A stretch of DNA of 64,000 nt from CAVQCA01 sp963763115 (GTDB lineage Bacteria; Pseudomonadota; Gammaproteobacteria; UBA9214): assembly GCA_963763115.1 (NCBI GenBank), contig CAVXNM010000035.1, positions 1-64,000 on the forward strand, given 5' to 3'. The position numbers and the translations under genes are program-made. The notes under the pieces were generated by a model. That model was not told the origin of the DNA. It made no database searches and saw only the letters and a program-made list of their open reading frames with translations. How positions within the stretch are numbered: the stretch's first letter is position 1; every line of letters begins with the position of its first letter. This document shows, one piece after another, positions 8,258 to 16,380 of this stretch.

Positions 8258-9133
8258 ATGAAAGTGCGTAACCGGGAGATCTCCATTTTCAATCTGTCCA
8301 TGATGGACGTGATCTCGGGCGCCATGGGCGCGTTTCTGATCATCATGATCATTCTTGCGCGCTATTACAAAAGCGATACGATCGACACGAAGAGCCTGCT
8401 CAAGCTGCAGCAGGCGCTGGTCGCGGCCACCGACGGATTGGACGAGGCGCAGCAGATGCTGGCCGAACCGCAGTTGAATGCGGACAACATTAAGAACGAG
8501 TTGGTGCGCGCCACGGACAATGTGCGGCGCGCGCAGGGAGAGCTGGTCAATCTGCGCGACCGGCTGGACCAGGCCAAGGCACAGATCGACCGTCTGAATA
8601 AACGCGTCGAGGATCTGGAGTACAAGCTTGACACCTGGCATCCTGCGCTGTTCAAGGTGGATTGGACCTGCGGGGCGGACGGCAGCGACATCGACATGTA
8701 TCTGGAAAGCGACAACCTCACTGTCAAGGGCAACCGGATGCCACCGTTCGATCCCGGCAAGCAGCAATGGAGCTTCTTCTCGGATGACGGGTACCTCGAC
8801 GCATCCAATAGACTGGTGGGTACCGACGTATGGTCGGTCGGCCGGATGATCGGCGGCACGCATCTGAAGTTGTATTACAAATTCGGACAGGACGTGAAAA
8901 CGTACACACCTTGCACTGTGGACGGTTGGGTCAGAAACGGCAGTAAAGACCTGTTGAAGCTGCCTGCCGTCACGCTGGATGCACAGACACGTTGGGTGTT
9001 CGTGGGGACGTTCACGGAAAAGGATGCGGGCGGGCTGGAATTCGAAGCAGCGAGCGATGAAGCGCGCGCACGGGAGCGCCGGACAGTTGATCAGCGCTCG
9101 GGTGCGCAGGACCAACAGGGGAATGGCGCATGA
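8258..9133 (+). CDS. ExbD/MotB-like partner with coiled coil and novel C-terminal domain
   Basis: A 291-residue protein. A short cytoplasmic N-terminus precedes one membrane span (FNLSMMDVISGAMGAFLIIM, residues 11-30). Asp17 sits at the start of that span, in the position of the proton-binding Asp of MotB, ExbD and ZorB. Residues 45-128 form a long coiled coil with heptads (VRRAQGELVNLRDRLDQAKA). Residues 130-265 form a probable beta-rich periplasmic domain (KVDWTCGADGSDIDMYLES, KLYYKFGQDVKTYTPCTVD), loosely like YfaP/DUF2135 beta-sandwiches. No OmpA-like peptidoglycan-binding domain is present, unlike MotB and ZorB. Its TGA overlaps the ATG of the next gene (ATGA), so translation is coupled. 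Confidence 0.78.
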   Translation: MKVRNREISIFNLSMMDVISGAMGAFLIIMIILARYYKSDTIDTKSLLKLQQALVAATDGLDEAQQMLAEPQLNADNIKNELVRATDNVRRAQGELVNLRDRLDQAKAQIDRLNKRVEDLEYKLDTWHPALFKVDWTCGADGSDIDMYLESDNLTVKGNRMPPFDPGKQQWSFFSDDGYLDASNRLVGTDVWSVGRMIGGTHLKLYYKFGQDVKTYTPCTVDGWVRNGSKDLLKLPAVTLDAQTRWVFVGTFTEKDAGGLEFEAASDEARARERRTVDQRSGAQDQQGNGA

Positions 9134-9783
9134 CCGGCAAACTGATTCGATGTGTCTGCGGAAATCTGTACGATCCGGCTCAGCATGCGAATTGTCCCGC
9201 CTGCGACCGCGCGTATCAGCCGCCGCCGCAGACGAAGGGGAGCGCGAAGGTGACTGCCGGGACTGCATCGAAGACGCCGGCGGTGGCGCCGGTGCGGGGC
9301 AAGGCAACCACCAGGCCCCCCGGCTGGGTGTGGAAGGGACTGGGCATGGCCGCCGGCGGCATGGCGCTGCTGTATCTTTTAAACCGCCCGGCTTCCGACG
9401 GCGTCTTGCAGGGCACGGTGATCGAGCAGCCACTGCAGATCACGGATTCCGTCGTGTCCCCGAACAGCGTGCAACCGGGCGCGGTCGACCGCGCGCTGGT
9501 GGCGACCTGGGTGCAGAACGTCACCAATCCACTGGGTGTGGCCGAGTGGGTGCTGGAGATTCGGGCCGACGGTACCTACAACTTCAGCAGCAGCGGCCCG
9601 GGCGCGGCGCCCAACCACGTCGGCAACTTCACCGCCGCGGACGGCAAATGGACCCTGATATCCCAGTCGATCGCTTGGCAGGACAGTGGCACTTACGAAC
9701 TGCCGACACCGGATATGTTCGTGATGCACGGGAAGCTGGGAACCGGTGTGTGGAAGAAGCGGGTGCCCGCCGCCGGAAAGTGA
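9130..9783 (+). CDS. Membrane-anchored zinc-ribbon protein with C-terminal lipocalin-like domain
   Basis: A 217-residue protein. The N-terminus has CVCGNLYDP and CPACDR, a four-Cys zinc ribbon within the first 26 residues. A Pro/Thr/Ala-rich linker leads to one membrane span near residues 71-86 (GLGMAAGGMALLYLL). The C-terminal 100 residues have repeated G-x-Y/W-x strands (LVATWVQ, EIRADGTYNFSS, GTYELPTPDMF, GTGVWKK), which resemble a small lipocalin-like beta barrel. Topology would place the ribbon in the cytoplasm and the barrel in the periplasm. The start overlaps the stop of the ExbD-like gene. I know no named family with this architecture; it is probably a sensor or adaptor of the channel complex. 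Confidence 0.65.
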   Translation: MTGKLIRCVCGNLYDPAQHANCPACDRAYQPPPQTKGSAKVTAGTASKTPAVAPVRGKATTRPPGWVWKGLGMAAGGMALLYLLNRPASDGVLQGTVIEQPLQITDSVVSPNSVQPGAVDRALVATWVQNVTNPLGVAEWVLEIRADGTYNFSSSGPGAAPNHVGNFTAADGKWTLISQSIAWQDSGTYELPTPDMFVMHGKLGTGVWKKRVPAAGK

Positions 9784-9793
9784 GGATGGCGCG

Positions 9794-9850
9794 GTGAGCC
9801 AGTATCAGATCCACAGCGACCCCCCCAATTCACGCACGGTCTTGCGCTGA
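9794..9850 (+). pseudogene. Short fourth ORF of the channel operon, probably truncated
   Basis: A GTG with AGGATGG upstream starts ten bases after the zinc-ribbon gene but reads only 18 codons before TGA. It passes through a run of seven C (9820-9826). A one-base change in that run would extend the frame by 11 to about 27 codons, in one case adding ICTSCGARPMADEC. This may be the head of a fourth operon gene lost by deletion, or a chance ORF. Confidence 0.3.
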
Positions 9851-10130
9851 ACGAGAACACATAACTGCCGTGCGTGGCATTTGCACCAGCTGCGGCGCGC
9901 GGCCTATGGCAGACGAGTGCATGGATGTATGAGGTAGAGCAATGCAGAAGCAATTGCCGAAAGCGCAGCCTTGTTGGTAGCAGAGGTCTTGCCAGAACAG
10001 CAATCGCTGACAGAGCGAAGGCGCCTGCATCTGTGGTTAGTCGAAGAAGCTGGCTATTGTGCCGCCGTGTGCTGAGGTCCTAGCACTGAGGTCTTCGTGC
10101 CAGAAGCGAAGGACCGGCACGCGGCTGCTG

Positions 10131-10155
10131 TGCCGGGTTCTGCGGTCGAGGTTCT
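10131..10155 (+). repeat. Dispersed repeat, copy 1
   Basis: A 25-base sequence starting TGCCGGGTTCTGCGGTC is identical to 31244-31268. Nearby GTGCTGAGGTCCT (10070-10082) is also shared, with different spacing between the two blocks at the two sites. Confidence 0.7.
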
Positions 10156-10159
10156 GAAT

Positions 10160-10207
10160 CTAGCGTAGTGAAATCGTAGCGTGATCCGCTACGGCTTTCC
10201 ACGGCTT
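10160..10207 (-). pseudogene. Remnant of an integrase C-terminus
   Basis: Reads KPWKAVADHATISLR then stop. The integrase pseudogene at 14501-15460 ends KPWETVGDCPTISLR then stop, so this is the same gene end. Everything else of that copy is gone, leaving a scar of an integrative element. Confidence 0.6.
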
Positions 10208-10374
10208 CGCTAATGGCACGCCATCCCGCTCTAGCACTTGCCCAGTTTTCCAATTAGATGACATACGCTCCGCCTCTATACACTGGACTGAATTCAATTC
10301 GAGCATGCCACGTGTTTTTTATGCATTCTCAACGTACTGTGTCGCAGCGAGATTCAACCATGCATAAGCTAATA

Positions 10375-12333
10375 TCAATCCTTCGACACGCCTTCGCCCG
10401 TGTTGTAGTACATCACCCCGAGGTTGAATTGTGCATCGGTATTTCCTTGCGCCGCCGCCTTTTTAAACCACTCTACCGCCTTGGCGGCATTCTTCGGCAC
10501 GCCTTCGCCGATTCTGTACATCACTCCGAGTTTAAATTGTGCATCGGCATCTCCTTGCGCCGCCGCCTTCTTAAACCACTCTACCGCCTTGGCGGCATTC
10601 TTCGGCACGACTTCGCCGGTGGCGTACATCATCCCGAGGTTGAATTGTGCGTTTGAATATCCCTGCATCGCCGATTTCTGAAACCATTCCTTGGCTTTAC
10701 CAGGATCCATCGGCACACCATCGCCACTGGCATACATTATTCCGACTTTGTTCTGTGCCTTGTCATCTCCCTGCGCCGCTGCCTTCTGAAGCCATTCCAT
10801 GGCATTAGCAGGCTCCATCGGCACGCCATCACCAGTGTCATACATCACCCCGAGGTTGTACTGTGCATTGACATTTCCCTGCTCCGCCGCTTTCTCAAAC
10901 CACTCTGCTGCCTTGGCGGCATTCTCTGGCACGCCTTCGCCGATTCTATACATCACTCCGAGGTTGTACGGTGCATCAACATTTCCCTGCGCCGCTGCTT
11001 TCTCAAACCACTCTGCTGCCCTGGCGGCATTCTTCGGCACGCCTTCGCCGCTTCTGTACATCACTCCGAGTTTAAATTGTGCGCTGGCATCTCCCTGCGC
11101 CGCCGACTCCTGATACCACTCTGCTGCCTTAGCAGTATTTTTCGGCACGCCATCGCCGGTGGCGTACATCTCCCCGAGTTTAAACTGTGCGCTGGCATCT
11201 CCCTGCGCGGCTGCCTTCTGAAGCCGTTCCATGGCTTTACCAGCGTTCATCGGCACGCCATCGCCGGTGGCAATTATTCCGAGGTTGTTCTGTGCCTTGG
11301 AATTTCCCTGCGTCGCCGACTTCTTATCACCCTCTGCTGCCCTGGCAGCATTCTTCGGCACGCCATCGCCGGTGGCAATTATTCCGAGGTTGTCCTGTGC
11401 CTTGGCATCTCCCTGCGTCGCCGACTTCTTATCACCCTCTGCTGCCTTGTTAGCATTCTTCGGCATGCCATCGTCGGTGGCGATCACGTCCAGGTTGAAT
11501 TGTGCATCGGCATTTCCTTGCGCCTCCGACTTCTGATACCACTCTGCTGCTTTGGCGGCATTCTTCGGCACGCCATCGCCGGTGGCGTACATGTGTCCGA
11601 GAATGGTTTGTGCATCGACATCTCCCTGCGCCGCTGCTTTCTCAAACCACTCTGCTGCCTTGGCGGCATTCTTCGGCACGCCATCGCCGGTGGCATACAT
11701 CATCCCAAGGATGTTTTGTGCCTTGGTATCTCCGGACTCAGCCAGTTTCTGCAAGCGCATTAAGGTGTCATCCGCGAATGGCACTGCACTCATTGCTGGG
11801 CCAGTATCACTTATTGTTTCATGTGGCTGAACTTCGGTAGTAACAGGAAGGTTGTCTGATTTTGGAAGGAGTGTACTGCTCGTAGCATTCCTCGACTTGT
11901 CTTTATCCTTGCCCCCCGAAGTACTATCGTTCCCCATACCAGCAGCCGTGGGCGGCAGTACTTCCAGCCGGGATATGACACCGTGCTTGATATCTCCTCC
12001 GGTTTCTTCTGTCGTGAAAGATTGTGCCGGTAGCTCGCCAGACTGTCGATGCTCCGTCAAACTGCTTACCATCCCCTTGACTCCAGCGCCACCTACCAGG
12101 TCGTTCAATTCAGACCACCAAGCCACGATAACGATCAGGGCACCGGTAACCACGCCAAGCATCAGCCAGGCCAGCTTCTGTCTAGTGGACAGAAGCTGAG
12201 AACGTCGACCGCGAGCCACCTTCACATTTGCCTCCAGAGGATGAACTGGTGCAACAATCTGCCCGTGGTGCGGTATTCTCTCGCGATGGAGCAGGTCCCG
12301 ATACATTTGCATCCGATCCATGTCTTTATTCAC
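10375..12333 (-). CDS. Membrane-anchored SEL1-repeat protein
   Basis: A 652-residue protein. A basic cytoplasmic head is followed by one membrane span near residues 53-72 (LAWLMLGVVTGALIVIVAWW). A low-complexity linker of about 110 residues comes next, then 12 full SEL1 repeats of 35-36 residues (pattern A-x-QG-x3-AQ-x2-LG-x-MY-x-x-G-x-GVP) and a truncated thirteenth that ends GEGVSKD. SEL1 solenoids bind proteins or peptides, so a periplasmic scaffold role is plausible. Repeats 3-5 are unusual: the MY pair is replaced (DVIATDDG, GIIATGDG) and the second helix reads EGDKKS, so they probably pack differently. The DNA is strongly repetitive, which invites recombination. The ATG at 12321 (MDRMQM) has GAGGTG upstream and may be the real start. 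Confidence 0.85.
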   Translation of the reverse strand: MNKDMDRMQMYRDLLHRERIPHHGQIVAPVHPLEANVKVARGRRSQLLSTRQKLAWLMLGVVTGALIVIVAWWSELNDLVGGAGVKGMVSSLTEHRQSGELPAQSFTTEETGGDIKHGVISRLEVLPPTAAGMGNDSTSGGKDKDKSRNATSSTLLPKSDNLPVTTEVQPHETISDTGPAMSAVPFADDTLMRLQKLAESGDTKAQNILGMMYATGDGVPKNAAKAAEWFEKAAAQGDVDAQTILGHMYATGDGVPKNAAKAAEWYQKSEAQGNADAQFNLDVIATDDGMPKNANKAAEGDKKSATQGDAKAQDNLGIIATGDGVPKNAARAAEGDKKSATQGNSKAQNNLGIIATGDGVPMNAGKAMERLQKAAAQGDASAQFKLGEMYATGDGVPKNTAKAAEWYQESAAQGDASAQFKLGVMYRSGEGVPKNAARAAEWFEKAAAQGNVDAPYNLGVMYRIGEGVPENAAKAAEWFEKAAEQGNVNAQYNLGVMYDTGDGVPMEPANAMEWLQKAAAQGDDKAQNKVGIMYASGDGVPMDPGKAKEWFQKSAMQGYSNAQFNLGMMYATGEVVPKNAAKAVEWFKKAAAQGDADAQFKLGVMYRIGEGVPKNAAKAVEWFKKAAAQGNTDAQFNLGVMYYNTGEGVSKD

Positions 12334-12716
12334 CTCATCTCTTGATTGTGAGCATGTCGTTCTGGCTGGATTACCAGGTAGTGACTGTTATTGAATAATG
12401 TTAGCCAGAAATACCCCCACTGGGCATGTCACGCATGTCACATTGGTCATTCTTTCTCGTTAAGGCACTGCTTATATAAGCATAGACTAAAACGGCAACT
12501 TAGGGTCGGTTGTGTTGAAAAACTCCAACACATGGAATTTCACCGTTTCTGATGCTAACGAGAGTTCGATGCTTTGATATTTTCCGCGTGAAATTCAATT
12601 TAAGCGCACGCTCTGTACCGAAATTCTACCTTTAACAGACGGGACGGTGAGCATACGGAGTTTTTTTTTATCAGAATAGGTCGACACACGACAATAGCTA
12701 TAGACTATTAACGTAT
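12334..12716. other. Gap upstream of the SEL1 gene
   Basis: AT-rich sequence that should hold the promoter of the SEL1 gene. GTTGAAAAACTCC near 12514 looks like the end of a decayed insertion sequence, but there is no coding evidence. Confidence 0.35.
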
Positions 12717-12809
12717 GCTGAACGTGATGCCCGCGAGTACTGGCGGGCATTAGCGGAAATTAAGGAAGAGGGCGGACCAGTTAACTGGTTGAAAATAAAA
12801 GATATATAA
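12717..12809 (+). pseudogene. Repeat unit 1: C-terminal coding remnant next to the att site
   Basis: Open in frame as AERDAREYWRALAEIKEEG... and ending at a TAA just before the tRNA-like sequence. Related, more decayed copies lie at 14303-14350 and 22822-22869, each the same distance before a tRNA-Arg 3' half. It is the end of an unidentified gene carried along with the attachment site. Confidence 0.5.
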
Positions 12810-12823
12810 AACTGATGGTTGCC

Positions 12824-12869
12824 CCTGCGAACCAGGCGATCGGGAGTTCGAATCTCTCCGGGCGCGCCA
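12824..12869 (+). repeat. tRNA-Arg(ACG) 3' half, att-like copy 1
   Basis: Covers the anticodon loop, variable loop, T arm (GGGAGTTCGAATCTCTCC) and acceptor strand with CCA of tRNA-Arg. The anticodon is changed to GCG here. There is no 5' half, so it is not a tRNA gene. It is an attachment-site copy left by integration. Confidence 0.75.
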
Positions 12870-12938
12870 TAATTCGCATGTTAACTCAAACGGTTAGGAG
12901 ATATTCTTCTAGCCGTTTTAGTTACCAACTTCCACCCT

Positions 12939-13130
12939 CTATGCTGGATTTGTGCTAACCATAAGGGGTTGCGACAGACAATCCGCATACGCCGTCAGAT
13001 GATCCGCCGACAAGTGTGCGTACCGTATGTACCATCCGGATATCGCTACCCCCCCGGCTCCTGCAATACATGCAACGACATTCCCTACTGCACATGTCAC
13101 GACGTCCAGGTCTGCCGCAGATTGTTGAGT
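12939..13130 (-). pseudogene. Tyrosine integrase C-terminal remnant
   Basis: Homologous to the end of the intact integrase at 16381-17445: ISGWYIRYAHLSADHLTAYAD here against ISGW..RYAHLSADHLAVYAD-type sequence there, with frame breaks. A run of seven C (13049-13055) is one break. It follows att copy 1 at the same distance as the intact integrase follows copy 3. Confidence 0.7.
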
Positions 13131-14017
13131 TAACGGATTTGATTTGCGCGCTGTTGCCAATAGGCGCTCTGCTTGGCATCCGCATTTACGCCGAGTTCTC
13201 CCTGGCCATAGACATGAGCCAGGGTCTGCATTGCCAGACGGTTGCCATGATTGGCTGACTTGAGCAGCCACTCCAGCGCTTTGGCATCGTCCTGACGTAC
13301 ATCCCATGCGCCACTCTGGTAACGCATGGCCAGCTCATACTCGGCATGGGGATCTCCGCTGCGGGCTCGTGCCATGAGTCGATCGGCCGACTCCTGATAG
13401 ACCATGGTAGTGTAGTTGACCACGTTGGCCAGGCTACGCAGGATGTTGATGGCATCGGAGTGGCCCTGACGCGCGGCACGATCCAGCCAGTCACGTGCAA
13501 GCAGCTTGTCCTGGGCTACGGCATCTCCCTCCAGATACATCTTGCCGATCAGGAATTCGGCGTCGCTGTTGCCCTGTTCGGCGGACTTGGTCAGCCAGTG
13601 AATCGCTTCGGTGTTATCGCGCGGCACCATCTTCCCTTCGAGATATGCCTTGCCGAGGAGATATTGAGCGGTGCGGTTGTCATGCTTGGCCGCTTCTCGC
13701 CACCAGTAGATGGCGCGATCGTTCTTCACCTCGGTGCCACGTCCCTCGGCGTAGAGGGTACCGAGCATATACTGCGAATAAGTGTCGCCCTCGTGGGCGG
13801 CACGACGGATCCAGTTGTACCCCTGCACCAGATCGGGTTTGATGCCGTCTCGTCCCTCCAGCAAGGTCAGACCATAGAGCAGCTCAGACTCGGGCTGCCC
13901 ACTCTTGGCCTCATTCTCCAGCATCTTCAGTTCGGCAGTATGGTCGATCTGTGCGGCTGTCGGGAGCGTCACCCCCAAGGCCAGCGCCAGCGCAAGGGTG
14001 CATAGGTAGAGTTTCAT
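13130..14017 (-). CDS. Secreted SEL1-repeat protein
   Basis: A 295-residue protein with a clear signal peptide (MKLYLCTLALALALGVTLPTAAQ, cleavage after about residue 22). About seven SEL1-like repeats follow, four of them good (for example YMLGTLYAEGRGTEVKNDRA, YLLGKAYLEGKMVPRDNTEA). The start has a strong ribosome binding site (AAAGGAGA). It is probably a periplasmic scaffold or adaptor. It sits as cargo between att copies 1 and 2 and is not closely related to the larger SEL1 protein at 10375-12333. It ends on the same strand just upstream of the integrase remnant. Confidence 0.85.
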   Translation of the reverse strand: MKLYLCTLALALALGVTLPTAAQIDHTAELKMLENEAKSGQPESELLYGLTLLEGRDGIKPDLVQGYNWIRRAAHEGDTYSQYMLGTLYAEGRGTEVKNDRAIYWWREAAKHDNRTAQYLLGKAYLEGKMVPRDNTEAIHWLTKSAEQGNSDAEFLIGKMYLEGDAVAQDKLLARDWLDRAARQGHSDAINILRSLANVVNYTTMVYQESADRLMARARSGDPHAEYELAMRYQSGAWDVRQDDAKALEWLLKSANHGNRLAMQTLAHVYGQGELGVNADAKQSAYWQQRANQIR

Positions 14018-14302
14018 TAAGCCATCTCCTTTTCGTAATTAATCCTGCTCCAAGAGCTGATTAATCTTGCTCAGCCTGGACCTGCGGTCTTCGTGATACA
14101 TCACTGCGATTAGAACCGATATGCCCCGTGTGACTGGTTGTGCAATAACCTATACCTCCAAATCGTTGACCAAGCTATAGGGTGTTGCACTGACCAGTCC
14201 AATCCACCACTGCTTATAGTACATTCCAGTCATCCTCTGATTCAGGGGGAAAGACAAATTAGGGGTCGATATAAAACAACACGGATAGGCGTCCAACGTA
14301 GT
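14018..14302. other. Promoter region of the secreted SEL1 gene and unassigned DNA
   Basis: No gene is supported. GATTAATC-type inverted sequences near 14040-14070 precede the SEL1 gene and could be regulatory, but this is a guess. Confidence 0.3.
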
Positions 14303-14350
14303 GTTGAACCTGATTTCAGCGAGTATTGGCGGGCGTTAGCGGAAATATGA
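14303..14350 (+). pseudogene. Repeat unit 2: C-terminal coding remnant next to the att site
   Basis: Reads VEPDFSEYWRALAEI then stop, matching repeat unit 1 (AREYWRALAEI). The following non-coding bases (GAAGAGGGCGGACCAGTT) are also shared with unit 1. Confidence 0.5.
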
Positions 14351-14410
14351 AGAAGAGGGCGGACCAGTTGACTATTTGAAAATTAATTACTTTTAAAACA
14401 GATGATTGCC

Positions 14411-14456
14411 CCTACGAACCAGGCGGTCGGGAGTTCGAATCTCTCCGGGCGCGCCA
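14411..14456 (+). repeat. tRNA-Arg(ACG) 3' half, att-like copy 2
   Basis: Same 3' half with the ACG anticodon intact and CCA present. No 5' half is found upstream. It is followed by the integrase pseudogene on the reverse strand. Confidence 0.78.
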
Positions 14457-14500
14457 TATTCTTCAAGGGCTTACATCTCGGTGTGCGCCTTCTGCATTAG

Positions 14501-15460
14501 CTAGCGTAGAGAAATCGTAGGACAATCTCCTACGGTTTCCCACGGCTTCTCGATCCGTGAGGCCGCATCCGCCAGGTGCTCCGGCGCGAGATGGGCATAG
14601 CGCAGCACCATCTCATAGGACTTCCATCAGCCAAGCTCCATCAACTCTTGCAGGCTGGTGCCGTGCATGACATGCCAGCTCGCCCAGGTGTGGCGCAGAT
14701 CGTGAAAGCGGAAGTGGGTAATCTCCGCTTTTGCCAAACTGCGTTTCCAGGCCGAACCAATCGCCTCCATGCGCTTTCCCTGATAGGTGAAACACCATTT
14801 CGGGTGTTCACCCTGCACCGACCGTAAGGCCAACACCGCATCCCGGTTCAACGGAATACCACGGCCCTCGCCATTCTTGGTTGTGCCAGGGTCCAGCCAG
14901 GCGACGCGTCGATTAAAATCCACACGCCGCCATTCCAGTCGCAGCATTTCCGACATGCGGCAGCCGGTTGCCAGCGCATACCGGATCACGGGGACCAGGT
15001 GCGCGGGCAGCGCCTCTTGCAGCCGTTCTGCTTCCTCACGCGTTAAGAAACGAATCCGCCGTTTCGGTTCCGGCAGCATCCGAATCCGGGGGAATGACGG
15101 CAACCACAGCCATTCATCACGCGCGAGGTGCAGAATCCGCCGTACGATCTCCAGCGCCCGGTTGATGGTGGCATTCTGCACGCCATCCACTTCCCGCCGC
15201 TGGTGAATAAACGGCCAGAGGGCATCCATGCTGATCTCTGAGAGCCGTTTACCGCCCAGGTAAGGATCGAGTTTCCGCAGGTGGTCCTGATCGTCCCGCA
15301 GACTGCGTTTATCCACGTTCTCGCGGATATACCGCACCACGGCTTCCGGCCAGCCCCTGTGCCTGGCGAATTGTTGATCAGGCTGCAACGGGCAACTGAT
15401 ATAGTCCACGGCAATAAGATTTCCACCGGGGTGGGTTGAGATCAGCGCTGTAGTCCGCAT
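14501..15460 (-). pseudogene. Tyrosine integrase inactivated by one stop codon
   Basis: The long part (14627-15460) reads as a tyrosine recombinase: core-binding domain, then ATGCRMSEMLRLEW with the first Arg and FHDLRHTWASWHVMHG with the His-x2-Arg pair. At the next motif, LMELGGW, the second Gly codon is TGA. The frame continues open after it (KSYEMVLRYAHLAPEHLADA, ending TISLR at 14501). The stop removes the catalytic Tyr in RYAHL, so the protein would be dead without readthrough. The N-terminus also looks degraded. Confidence 0.82.
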
Positions 15461-15512
15461 TTATTACCCGAGCGCACGGCTGACCACGCCAGCTCATGAC
15501 CCTATCACCTCA

Positions 15513-15914
15513 TTATTCCCGGCCGGACAACATCTCCCAGAATTTTCGAGGAGAAACAATAGGCAATTGCTCAACGCTTTGCAGCTCGAGGAGCGCCTTG
15601 TCACCTGTGACGAAAATATTCGCGTGTCCTGCAATCGCGGAAGCAACAATGGGTTCATCGTCAGGGTCAGAAAGTTTAAGGGAGGGGCATTCAGTGGTAA
15701 CAAGAAGGGCATGCGTGCGTAGCAAATTTATAAACCCTTCAGTGACCTCTACTGATTGGCCGAGTTTTCCGGGGAGGATACGTTCAAGCTCACGCAGGAC
15801 GGGATCCGAGGTGAGCAACTCGTGGGACTGTAAAACAACTTCAAAGAGTTCCGCACAAAGTCCACGTGTGGTCAGCGCGCTGGCCAGAACATTGGTATCG
15901 AGAAATACCTTCAC
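15513..15914 (-). CDS. PIN-domain toxin of a type II toxin-antitoxin pair
   Basis: A 133-residue PIN nuclease. MKVFLDTNVLASAL has the first metal Asp, LRELERIL the Glu, and LSDPDDEPIVASAI and FVTGDKALLEL the further acidic residues. This spacing is that of the COG1569 group. PIN toxins cleave RNA, often tRNA or mRNA. It starts at a GTG that shares one base with the stop of the antitoxin gene upstream, which is the usual coupled arrangement. It lies between att copies 2 and 3 and may help keep the element in the chromosome. Confidence 0.88.
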   Translation of the reverse strand: MKVFLDTNVLASALTTRGLCAELFEVVLQSHELLTSDPVLRELERILPGKLGQSVEVTEGFINLLRTHALLVTTECPSLKLSDPDDEPIVASAIAGHANIFVTGDKALLELQSVEQLPIVSPRKFWEMLSGRE

Positions 15915-16126
15915 TAGATATCGCGGAAGATATCTTCGTCAGTCACATACCCTGCCGCTTCGGCCAGTGGCAGCGCCTTGCGCCGCAATTCGCGGAATCG
16001 TTCAACGGCGATATGCTTGCGCAGCATCTCTCTAGCCAGATCACTTTTTGTGCGGTGCTGGACTTTGGCGAGTTGATCCAGGTCTTTCTCAAGCTCGTCA
16101 TCGATGCGTATGGTCAGGGTACCCAT
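15914..16126 (-). CDS. Ribbon-helix-helix antitoxin
   Basis: A 70-residue CopG/RHH protein. The N-terminus GTLTIRIDDELEKDLDQLAK is the DNA-binding strand and first helix; TKSDLAREMLRKHI is the second helix. The acidic tail (YVTDEDIFRDI) should wrap the PIN toxin. It is the first gene of the pair, one base overlapping the toxin, and probably represses its own promoter at 16127-16200. Confidence 0.88.
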   Translation of the reverse strand: MGTLTIRIDDELEKDLDQLAKVQHRTKSDLAREMLRKHIAVERFRELRRKALPLAEAAGYVTDEDIFRDI

Positions 16127-16319
16127 AACTCTTCCAATAGGTGTTCAGAATGATTGTATGACATTGTAGTACAGTTATTCTCGACAAGTAAGCCCCGATT
16201 TGCGTGCGGGACTTTTGCGGGATTCAGTTATGCATCGTCCTGCACTGTTAGGCAAAATGGGCAACGGGCATTCCAGTAATCTGCATTAAAAAACAAAACG
16301 TTAGCGAGTGTGCTGCTAA

Positions 16320-16364
16320 CTACGAACCAGGCGGTCGGGAGTTCGAATCACTCCGGGCGCGCCA
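16320..16364 (+). repeat. tRNA-Arg(ACG) 3' half, att-like copy 3
   Basis: Same tRNA 3' half with one change in the T arm (TCGAATCACTCC). The sequence left of it is unlike the other three copies, so this junction has a different origin. The intact integrase gene ends 17 bases to its right. Confidence 0.78.
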
Positions 16365-16380
16365 TAATTCGCAATTTACA

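Larger units (their letters stand above)
9851..10374. other. Gap with integrase tail and dispersed repeat
   Basis: No intact gene is present. It contains a 25-base sequence at 10131-10155 that recurs exactly at 31244-31268, and at 10160-10207 a reverse-strand remnant of an integrase C-terminus. The left edge of the mobile region probably lies here. Confidence 0.5.

Noticed and set aside
7748..9433. Reverse-strand ORF of 561 codons
   Set aside because: Shadow of the ExbB-like operon: lies opposite three genes with clear domains and has no family signal itself.
7439..9783. Zorya defence system
   Set aside because: The ZorA-type long cytoplasmic tail, the OmpA domain of ZorB and the ZorC/D genes are all absent; only the channel motifs agree.
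10375..12333. CRISPR-like periodic repeats
   Set aside because: The about 108-base periodicity is coding (SEL1 repeats) in one open frame.
12824..12869. Complete tRNA-Arg gene
   Set aside because: Only the 3' half is present at all four sites; no 5' acceptor and D arm upstream.
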